Positions 1 through 6,431 of a DNA stretch of 11,509 nt are shown one piece after another. The notes under the pieces are model-generated. The model did no database searches, was not told the DNA's origin, and worked only from the letters and a program-made list of their open reading frames with translations. Location: contig JAQBPZ010000036.1 in assembly GCA_028287225.1 (NCBI GenBank), positions 1-11,509 on the forward strand. The letters run 5' to 3'. This DNA is from Gemmatimonadota bacterium (GTDB lineage: Bacteria; Gemmatimonadota; Gemmatimonadetes; Gemmatimonadales; Gemmatimonadaceae). The position numbers and the translations under genes are program-made. Numbering within the stretch: position 1 is the stretch's first letter; every line of letters starts with the position of its first letter.

Positions 1-877
1 CGCCGCCGAACCAGAGCGACATCGTGGGCCCATTGTCGCTCGCGCGAATCCCCACGGTGTCGATGCCCGCGCGCAGCAGCGCGTCGAACACCGGGAGCAC
101 GCGCTCCGTCGACGTGGTGGTCATGCCGTGATCGGACACGACCACCACGTTGACGCTGTCGCGGATCGGCAGCACGGCGATGCTGTCCAGCAGCCGGCGC
201 AGCGCACGGTCCACACTCGCGACCGCGGTCGCCGTGTTCGGCGCATCGGGCCCGTACCGGTGCGTGGTGTCGTCGACGTCCGACATGTAGAGCAGCACGA
301 GGTGCGGCCGCACGGCGGGATCGCGCCGCAGCCACGCGACCGACTCGTCCACGCGGCGGCTGTTGGGCACGCGCGCGTCGTACTGCATGCTGATGGACGG
401 ACGCACGCCGCCGATGGGCGCCTCCGACCCCGACCAGAAGTACGACGCGCTGCGCACGCCATTCCGCTCGGCGGTCGCCCAGATCGGCTCGCCCCCGTAC
501 CAGCGCGCCTCGCGTACCACGGCGGTGTCGCTGGATCGGTACCAGGCATCCAGCGCCGGATCGTAGAACGAGTTGCCCACGATGCCGTGACGTCCGGGAT
601 AGAGCCCGGTCGCCAGGGTGTAGTGATTCGGGAAGGTCTTGGACGGGAAGGCCGAGATCAGCGCCTCGGCCCGCACGCCGCGCGAGGCGAGCGCCTCGAG
701 CGCGGGCGGGTGCAGGCGCTGCACGTAGTCGTGGCGGAACGCATCCAGCGAGACGAGCACCACGTACGGACGCGCGACCGGGGCCGGCGCCGCGGGGCGG
801 AGGACAGGCGAGGCAGCTGCCCCGCCGCACCCGGTGAGCAGCGCCGCGAGGAGCGCGACGCGCCACCGTGGCCGCAC
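1..877 (-). CDS. NPP-type phosphodiesterase/nucleotide pyrophosphatase lipoprotein, C-terminus cut by window edge
   Basis: Partial gene: 292 residues are visible from the GTG at 877 and the frame is still open at base 1. A short hydrophobic leader ends in a lipobox (LLTGC, Cys17), so the product is probably a lipoprotein facing the periplasm. The ectonucleotide pyrophosphatase/phosphodiesterase fold (alkaline phosphatase superfamily, PF01663) is clear. Asp45 in SLDAFR is a metal ligand. Thr81 in SKTFPNHYT is the nucleophile. Asp202 and His206 lie in VDDTTHRYGP. Asp249-His250 lie in SDHGM. The last zinc-binding His and the end of the domain lie outside the window. The family cleaves phosphodiester or pyrophosphate bonds, but the substrate cannot be read from sequence. 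The start is uncertain. A TTG at 886 overlaps the peptidase stop as TTGA, while the GTG at 877 lies 5 bp beyond that stop; neither has a clear Shine-Dalgarno. Either start implies coupling to the upstream M28 gene. Confidence 0.93.
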   Translation of the reverse strand, partial: MRPRWRVALLAALLTGCGGAAASPVLRPAAPAPVARPYVVLVSLDAFRHDYVQRLHPPALEALASRGVRAEALISAFPSKTFPNHYTLATGLYPGRHGIVGNSFYDPALDAWYRSSDTAVVREARWYGGEPIWATAERNGVRSASYFWSGSEAPIGGVRPSISMQYDARVPNSRRVDESVAWLRRDPAVRPHLVLLYMSDVDDTTHRYGPDAPNTATAVASVDRALRRLLDSIAVLPIRDSVNVVVVSDHGMTTTSTERVLPVFDALLRAGIDTVGIRASDNGPTMSLWFGG

Positions 878-882
878 AGTCG

Positions 883-2109
883 TCAACGCGCCAGTCTCGC
901 GCCGCTGAGCATCGCGATCGCCCCGAGCGTGGACTGCGCCGCGTTCAGGCCGAGCAGGAAGTCCTTGTCCGAGTAGGTGGAGAACATGTCGGTCGGTTGA
1001 TGCCAGTTGGGATCCCAGCCGGCGCCGATGTGCGCGCCCCGCTCGTTCTCGCGGAGGCTGATCGAGGGGATGATGTCCTGGAACGGTGCCGAGTCGGTGT
1101 TCGTCATGTGCTGGCCGACGGTCGCCGGATAGTCCGTGGCGAACTTGTCGTTCGCCGTCGCCACGACCCACGCGAGCTTCTGGGATTCAGCGGCCATCTT
1201 CGAGTTGGCCTGAAACTCGATGTTGACGTCGGCCTCGGGACGCTGCGCGGGGCTGAGCGTGCCATCCGCGCGCGGCATGCCGTGATCGAACAGCATCATG
1301 TCGTGCTGGATCATCCCGAGCCACTTCGGCTCGGGGTAGCGGCCGGAGCCCGCGGGGCTCTCCACGCCCTGCAGGGCCTGCCGCTGCGCGACGTAGGCGC
1401 GCGCGCCGTTGAGCCCGGACTCCTCGTTGTTCCAGAGGACGAAGCGGATGGAACGGTCGGTCTGCACGTCCGGGCTGCTGAAGATGCGCGCCAGCTCCAT
1501 CACCAGCGCGGTGCCGGACCCATCGTCGTTCGCGGCCTCGCCCCAGCCGATGCCGTCCATGTGGCCGCCGACGATGTACATCTCGTTGGGGCGCGTGGTG
1601 CCGACCTTCGTGCAGTACACCTCCTGCCGCTGGCCCGACGTGGTCTGCTCGGCGTTCAGCGCGCGGACGCGCGGATCGGGCTGGCGCAGTGAATCGGTGT
1701 TCACGCCGGTGCGCGCGCGGATCCCGCGCACGTGCGAGCCACCCTCGGCGGGGTAGTCCGGACGCGGGCGTGGTGGGGCGGGCGGGCTGCCGGCGGGGCG
1801 CGGCGGAGCAACCTGGAAGTCGTAGGTGATGCGCTCGGTGGGCGTGCAGCCGTAGCTCTTCAGCTGCGCCTCGATCCAGTCGACCGCCGCGCGGTTGCGG
1901 GCCGTGCCCTGGCGCCGGTCACCGAACTGCGTGAGCCCCTTGATGGTGGCCTTGTAGCGCTCCAGGTCGAGCCGCCCCACCATGCTGCGGATCGCGGCGT
2001 CCTGCACCGAGTCCACCGGGGGCGTGATGGTTGCCTGCGCGTGGAGCGCTTCGCCAGACAGGCAGAGCAGCGAGCAGGTCGCGACGAGGCGGTGGAGCGA
2101 CTTGGACAT
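883..2109 (-). CDS. Secreted M28-family zinc aminopeptidase
   Basis: A 408-residue protein with a Sec signal peptide (about residues 1-25, cleavage near ALHAQA), so it is exported. The M28 peptidase domain (PF04389) covers roughly residues 170-400. His183 and Asp185 lie in GGHMDGIGWG. The metal-bridging Asp195 lies in ANDDGSG. The catalytic Glu229 and ligand Glu230 lie in LWNNEESG. The final His ligand is probably His370 in PNWHQPTD. The family uses two zinc ions to remove N-terminal amino acids from peptides. Residues 101-120 form a Pro/Arg-rich linker between the N-terminal helical part and the catalytic core. The ATG at 2109 gives a good leader, although no Shine-Dalgarno precedes it. The gene runs directly into the NPP gene and diverges from the TonB-dependent receptor across a 205-bp gap, which shows no convincing promoter hexamers. 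A role in peptide scavenging is inference. Confidence 0.95.
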   Translation of the reverse strand: MSKSLHRLVATCSLLCLSGEALHAQATITPPVDSVQDAAIRSMVGRLDLERYKATIKGLTQFGDRRQGTARNRAAVDWIEAQLKSYGCTPTERITYDFQVAPPRPAGSPPAPPRPRPDYPAEGGSHVRGIRARTGVNTDSLRQPDPRVRALNAEQTTSGQRQEVYCTKVGTTRPNEMYIVGGHMDGIGWGEAANDDGSGTALVMELARIFSSPDVQTDRSIRFVLWNNEESGLNGARAYVAQRQALQGVESPAGSGRYPEPKWLGMIQHDMMLFDHGMPRADGTLSPAQRPEADVNIEFQANSKMAAESQKLAWVVATANDKFATDYPATVGQHMTNTDSAPFQDIIPSISLRENERGAHIGAGWDPNWHQPTDMFSTYSDKDFLLGLNAAQSTLGAIAMLSGARLAR

Positions 2110-2314
2110 GCGGGACCGGGAGAAAGGGGAGCGACGGGCAGACCGGAACGTGGGCGCGGCGCCGGGATGGTGCCGACGCTGCTCATACTACCCCGTTGCC
2201 GCGGCCGCCGCTGCATCCCCCGCGCCACGCCGCCGGCGCCACTCGCCGCGTCGGGTGCGTCCCGCCTACCTTTCGGTCCCTCCCCCACCGCCGGCACCTT
2301 CACACACCCCAGTC

Positions 2315-4645
2315 ATGCACCGACGCGCCCGCTGGTCACGCTTCGTCGTTCCCGTTTTCCTCACCGCCTTCGGGGGAGCGTGGCTTCCGTGCGCGGCCCA
2401 GGCACGTGGGGGCGACATCCGCGGCGTGGTCGTGAGCGCGGAGTCGCGCGCGCCCATCGCCGGCGCCCGCGTGGGCGTGAGCACGCCAGCCCGCGCAGCG
2501 GTGGCCGACCCGAACGGCGTATTCGTGCTGCGCGACCTGCCGGCCGGACGGTACGAGGTGCTCGTCACCGCGCTGGGACGGACCCCGGCGCGCGACACGG
2601 TGACCGTCACCGCCGGCCGCACGACGACGCACGACGTCGCGCTCGGCCGCGGCTCGCTGATGCTGTCCAGCGTGATCGTCTCCGCGACGCGCACGCCCAC
2701 CACCGCGAGCCAGGTGGCCTCCACCGTGAACGTGCTGGGCCCGGAGCAGATCGCGCAGAGCCCGGCGCGCGAGACGCAGGACATGCTGCGCGAGATGCCG
2801 GGTGTCGAGCTGCCGCGCACGAGCAGCCTGGTGGGCGGCACGGCGCAGATCGTCTCCATCCGGGGCGTGGACGAGGGCCGCACGGCGGTGCTGTTCGACG
2901 GCATCCCCATCAACGACGCCTGGGGCGAGTGGATCGACTGGGGCCGCGCGCCCAAGGGGATGATCGAGCGCGTGGAGGTGGTGGAAGGGGGCACCTCGCA
3001 CCTCTATGGCAATGGCGCGATCGGCGGCACGATCTCGTTCTTCTCGCGTCCCCTCGCCCCCGGTGCGTTCAACGCGCTCGTGGAAGGCGGCAGCCGCGGC
3101 ACGCGGCACGGCTTCGTCTCGGCGGGGGTGCCGCTGGTGGGCGCGCTCTCCGCCAACGTGAGCGGCGACTACCAGGAGGGGGGCGGGTACACCCTGCTCG
3201 ACCCGGCGAAGCGCGGGCCGCTGGACCGCCCGTCCGAGATCATCCAGCGCAATGCGTACCTGCGCCTCACCTTCGCGCCGTCGGCACACTGGTCGGCGTT
3301 CGCCACGGGCCACCTCTTCGGCGACGCCCGCCAGACCGGCACCCCGCTGTCGTACCAGTCGCGCGACCAGAAGCACGTCGATGCCGGGTTCGATCACGAC
3401 GCGGTCGCCGGCGGCTCGCTGTCGCTGCGCGGATGGGATGGCGCGCAGGACGAGTTCAATCGCTCGTCGAGCATCCGGGGCGGGCGCGCGGCCGAGGACT
3501 CCAGCGTGGTGGCCAACATCCCGAGCCACGACTGGGGCACGTCGGCGCTCTGGACGCGTGGCGGCATTCCGTGGATGGAGTCGGTGAGCGTCGGTGCCGA
3601 CTACCGGCACTACAACGGCAACTACGACGAGCGCGACTACAACACCAGCTGCCCGGGTGCGAGCTGCGGCAGCTTCCTCCGCAGCATCCTGTCGGGCGGC
3701 GACCAGGCGCTGAGCGGGGCCTTCGTGCAGGCCATCGCGGCTCCGCTCGCGCCGCTGCGCGTGGAGGTCGCGCTGCGAGTGGACCATTGGGACAACGCGA
3801 ACGGACGCACCGCCGACGCATCGGGCACGGTGGAGTATCCGGACAGCAGCAAGTCCCGCTTCTCGCCGCGCATCGGGCTCCGCTACCAGGCGCTCCCCAG
3901 CCTGTCGTTCCATGGCGCGTACTACGAGGCCTTCCGCGCGCCGAACCTCGCCGAGCTCTATCGCAAGCAGATCAACGCGAACGCGTCGCAGATCACGCTG
4001 CCCAACCCGTACCTCGGTGCGGAATCGGCGCGCGGGCGCGAGGTGGGGCTGGACTGGCAGCCGGCGGCCTGGATGCAGGTGAAGGGCACCTGGTACGTCG
4101 CGGACTACGAGGGCTTCAACTCGCCGGTGACGCTCACCGGCGCCAGCCGGCCGGCGGCCTGCGGCACCGCGACGACCTGCCGCCAGCGGCTCAACGTGAA
4201 CCGGTCGCGCAGCAAGGGCGGCGAGGCGTACCTGGCCCTGCGTCCGGTGCCGGCGCTCTTCGTCAGCGCCAGCGTCAACTACGACGACGCGCGGGTGGTG
4301 GAGGGTCCGGCCGGCACGGTGGCCGGCGCACCGATCAACCGCGTGCCGTCGCCGCGGCAGACGATTCGCGCGACGTACACCGTCCCGACCGTGGGTGACC
4401 TCACCGCGATGTGGCGGCACGAGGGCCAGACCACCACGCTCCAGGGGCTGCCGCTGGAGCCGTTCACCGTGGTCGACGCGAGCCTGCGCCACGAGATCCT
4501 GCCGGGGCTGCGCGGGCTCGTCGCGATGGAGAACATCGGCAACGTGCAGTACCAGGTGAACGTCGCCGGCACCGGCGCTGCCGCCCTCTACTCCTACGGC
4601 ATGCCGCGCACCCTGCGCGTGGGGATCGAGGCGTATCGGTATTAG
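2315..4645 (+). CDS. TonB-dependent outer-membrane receptor with carboxypeptidase-regulatory-like N-terminal domain
   Basis: 776 residues from the ATG at 2315. That start gives a signal peptide of about 30 residues ending near CAAQA; upstream in-frame codons read as non-coding proline-rich sequence. Residues about 34-112 are a carboxypeptidase-regulatory-like beta-sandwich (GDIRGVVV, then PNGVFVLRDLPAGRYEV). A TonB-box-like stretch (VIVSATRTPT) follows at about 120-129. The plug domain runs to about residue 245, with SIRGVDEGRTAVLFDG and LYGNGAIGGTISFF typical of this class. The rest is a 22-strand-type barrel ending in Tyr-Arg-Tyr, an aromatic terminus as outer-membrane proteins have. Two close cysteine pairs (Cys446/451 and Cys616/622) probably sit in external loops as disulfides. 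The plug resembles BtuB/siderophore receptors, but the ligand is unknown. No TonB, ExbB or ABC importer gene is adjacent. No Shine-Dalgarno is seen. The TAG stop lies in the first unit of the downstream repeat. Confidence 0.95.
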   Translation: MHRRARWSRFVVPVFLTAFGGAWLPCAAQARGGDIRGVVVSAESRAPIAGARVGVSTPARAAVADPNGVFVLRDLPAGRYEVLVTALGRTPARDTVTVTAGRTTTHDVALGRGSLMLSSVIVSATRTPTTASQVASTVNVLGPEQIAQSPARETQDMLREMPGVELPRTSSLVGGTAQIVSIRGVDEGRTAVLFDGIPINDAWGEWIDWGRAPKGMIERVEVVEGGTSHLYGNGAIGGTISFFSRPLAPGAFNALVEGGSRGTRHGFVSAGVPLVGALSANVSGDYQEGGGYTLLDPAKRGPLDRPSEIIQRNAYLRLTFAPSAHWSAFATGHLFGDARQTGTPLSYQSRDQKHVDAGFDHDAVAGGSLSLRGWDGAQDEFNRSSSIRGGRAAEDSSVVANIPSHDWGTSALWTRGGIPWMESVSVGADYRHYNGNYDERDYNTSCPGASCGSFLRSILSGGDQALSGAFVQAIAAPLAPLRVEVALRVDHWDNANGRTADASGTVEYPDSSKSRFSPRIGLRYQALPSLSFHGAYYEAFRAPNLAELYRKQINANASQITLPNPYLGAESARGREVGLDWQPAAWMQVKGTWYVADYEGFNSPVTLTGASRPAACGTATTCRQRLNVNRSRSKGGEAYLALRPVPALFVSASVNYDDARVVEGPAGTVAGAPINRVPSPRQTIRATYTVPTVGDLTAMWRHEGQTTTLQGLPLEPFTVVDASLRHEILPGLRGLVAMENIGNVQYQVNVAGTGAAALYSYGMPRTLRVGIEAYRY

Positions 4646-4826
4646 GGGCGGCAGGGCGGTAGGGCGGTAGGGCGGTAGGACTGTAAGGACCGACGAGCTG
4701 TTTGTCGGTTTTCGGTTTGTCGGTTCACGGCGTGCCCCGGGACGCAGGGGCCGACCGAGGCTGGCCGGAAACTGAAAATCCGGAAACCGACAAACCGTCA
4801 TTCGGTCCTACCGTCCTACCGCCCTA
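4643..4826. repeat. Intergenic inverted repeat of GGCGGTAG-type 8-bp units between convergent genes
   Basis: The left side starts at the receptor stop codon with tandem 8-9 bp units (TAGGGGCGG, CAGGGCGG, TAGGGCGG, TAGGGCGG, TAGGA). The right side, read on the minus strand from 4826, is TAGGGCGG, TAGGACGG, TAGGACCG. Bases 4668-4730 and the reverse complement of 4764-4826 align over about 63 bp at roughly four in five positions. This includes TAGGGCGGTAGGA (identical) and TTTGTCGGTTTTCGG against TTTGTCGGTTTCCGG. The loop is 4731-4763. Transcribed from either side this would fold into a long stem, so it could act as a bidirectional terminator or mRNA 3' stabiliser for the converging receptor and PAP2 genes. 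That role is inference; there is no T-tract. Confidence 0.85.
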
Positions 4827-5666
4827 GAAAGGCATCACCGACACCGAGAACCCGCGTGCGCCATGCGTGACCGTCAGCGTGGCGCGCGGCTTCAGGAACT
4901 GGTGGTCCACGCGGTTGTCCGGATGGTCGTGGCTGTACTGCACCACCTTCTGCCCGGAGAACACGCCGAGGAAGATTCCCATCGCGATGTCACTGGACCA
5001 GTGCTCGTCCAGGTAGAGGCGGGCGAGGGAGGGCATCGCGGCGCCGGCGTAGAGCAGCGGGCTGATGACCTTCCGGTGCGGCGTGTCGCGCCGCCGCATC
5101 TCCTGCGTGAGCGCGGTGGCGGTCGCGAAGCTCGCCATCGCGTGCATCGACGGAAACGAGCGATAGTCGTAGCTCGTGAACCCGCGCAGCGGCCGGAAGT
5201 CGTATGGGTCGGCGTGATGGCCGCCGCCGGAGTCGTCCACCACGAACGGACGCGCGCGGCCGAGGGCGCCCCGGATCACCTGGATGAACATCGCGGCGCC
5301 CGCCACCGACTCGGTGGTGTGGAGCGCGACGTCGGCGGTGCCGTCGTCCCTCCGGATGCGCGCGATGCCGTACACCACGCCGCCGGTGATCATGAGGACG
5401 GTCTCGGTCACCAGGCTCGCCCGCTTCGCCGCCGTGGTGAATCCCGGATGCCGCGCATGGAACTCGCTGTCCGCGAAGAACCGCGCCAGCGGCACGTCCA
5501 TCCGCGTCAGGGCCGCCGCGCCGAGGGTGGCGCCGCCCGCGAGCCCCAGGTCGCGGCCGGTGATCAGCACCGTCGGGGATGCTCCGGTGACCGGCGCCTG
5601 CGCGTGCGACGGGACCACGGTCGCGGCGAGCAGGATGGCGGCGGCGGCCAGCGAGCGAACGCTCAT
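4824..5666 (-). CDS. Exported PAP2-superfamily phosphatase with altered motifs
   Basis: 280 residues with an N-terminal signal peptide (about 1-23, VPSHAQA), so probably periplasmic or outer-membrane associated. The PAP2 (type 2 phosphatidic acid phosphatase) signature is complete in outline but altered. Motif 1 is Arg132-x6-Arg139-Pro140, where the consensus has Lys first. Motif 2 is Pro172-Ser-Met-His175 in place of PSGH. Motif 3 is Arg216-x5-His222-x3-Asp226 (ARLYLDEHWSSD). His175 and His222 are the expected acid/base and nucleophile. The family dephosphorylates lipid phosphates, undecaprenyl pyrophosphate or small phosphate esters; the substrate here is unknown. A hydrophobic C-terminal end with terminal Phe (SVSVMPF) resembles outer-membrane beta-strand termini, but this is weak. 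Its ATG overlaps the stop of the upstream PAP2 gene (ATGA), implying translational coupling. Its TAG stop is the first unit of the 4643-4826 repeat. Confidence 0.9.
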   Translation of the reverse strand: MSVRSLAAAAILLAATVVPSHAQAPVTGASPTVLITGRDLGLAGGATLGAAALTRMDVPLARFFADSEFHARHPGFTTAAKRASLVTETVLMITGGVVYGIARIRRDDGTADVALHTTESVAGAAMFIQVIRGALGRARPFVVDDSGGGHHADPYDFRPLRGFTSYDYRSFPSMHAMASFATATALTQEMRRRDTPHRKVISPLLYAGAAMPSLARLYLDEHWSSDIAMGIFLGVFSGQKVVQYSHDHPDNRVDHQFLKPRATLTVTHGARGFSVSVMPF

Positions 5667-6394
5667 GAGCGCCCGTGGCGCAGGCCGGTCATCGGACGGT
5701 CCGCGTCATACCGCAGCCCCGCGATCAGCAGCGCGGACACCGCGAGCCCCGTGAACCACCCGCCCACCACGTCGGTGGTCCAGTGGACGTTCAGCAGGAT
5801 GCGGCTCGCCCCCACGAGCGCGGGCACCCCCAGCGCCAGCGCGAGCGCGCGGGTGGGGGTGAGGAGGCCCTCTCGGCGGCAGGCATAGGCGATCATCGCG
5901 CACGTGGCGGCCGACACGGCGGCATGCGCGGATGGATACGCCCAGGTCGGATCCACGCCCTGTCCCAGCCCCAGCGGCCGCGCACGCGCGTAGCCTCGCT
6001 TCGTCGCATCGCACAGCAGCTCGGCCAGGAACGGCGCCGCGACGAGGCACGCGCCGCTGCGCCACCCGGCGCGCCGCCAGAGCAGCGCGGCCGCGAGCGC
6101 CGCGAGCACGCGCATCGCCGTGATCCCGCCGGCGACCGTCACCAGGAACGCCAGCCGCTGGACGAGCGGCGCCTGGTGCGCGAGCACCTGGCGCTGCACC
6201 GTGAGATCCAGCCCCGCCGCGGCCCGCGCGTGCACCCCTGCCCCGAGCAGCCGAACCGTGGCGAGCGACAGTCCGCTCACCGCGAGCGGCGCGCCCCAGG
6301 CCCGCCATGCGCGGGTGCCGGTGCGGTGACTCATCGGTGGGGTGGCGCGCAGCGGCTCGTCGTCGGATGGCATCGCGACACGTGCATCGCACAT
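5663..6394 (-). CDS. Integral-membrane PAP2-family phosphatase
   Basis: 243 residues, mostly hydrophobic, with membrane segments at about 35-52, 78-106, 114-128, 153-172, 182-197 and 210-227. All three PAP2 motifs are present. Lys132-x6-Arg139-Pro140 lies in KRGYARARP. Pro154-Ser-Ala-His157 (YPSAH) replaces the usual PSGH. Ser197-Arg198-x5-His204-x3-Asp208 lies in SRILLNVHWTTD. The second segment pair and the site layout fit an undecaprenyl-pyrophosphate or lipid-phosphate phosphatase facing the periplasm, but the exact lipid is not readable. The start is uncertain: the ATG at 6394 (37 bp after the kinase stop) is used here, but Met8 and Met21 are also in frame and none has a strong ribosome binding site. 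The gene lies between a histidine kinase and a second, exported PAP2 protein, all on the same strand. Confidence 0.9.
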   Translation of the reverse strand: MCDARVAMPSDDEPLRATPPMSHRTGTRAWRAWGAPLAVSGLSLATVRLLGAGVHARAAAGLDLTVQRQVLAHQAPLVQRLAFLVTVAGGITAMRVLAALAAALLWRRAGWRSGACLVAAPFLAELLCDATKRGYARARPLGLGQGVDPTWAYPSAHAAVSAATCAMIAYACRREGLLTPTRALALALGVPALVGASRILLNVHWTTDVVGGWFTGLAVSALLIAGLRYDADRPMTGLRHGRS

Positions 6395-6431
6395 CCCGCG
6401 CCCCGCGCCGCACGGGCGGCGCGCGCGGCGG

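Noticed and set aside
2110..2314. Promoter hexamers in the divergent gap between the peptidase and the receptor (for example TAGTAT on the minus strand near 2186-2191)
   Set aside because: No matching -35 at a proper distance on either strand; too weak to annotate.
1732..4398. 888-codon plus-strand open frame in another frame of the receptor region
   Set aside because: Arg/Gly/Ala-rich and motif-free. It begins inside the opposite-strand peptidase and overlaps the receptor out of frame.
2336..4801. 821-codon open frame on the minus strand opposite the TonB-dependent receptor
   Set aside because: Low-complexity Arg/Ala/His composition. It runs through the intergenic repeat and is the shadow of a clearly coding plus-strand gene.
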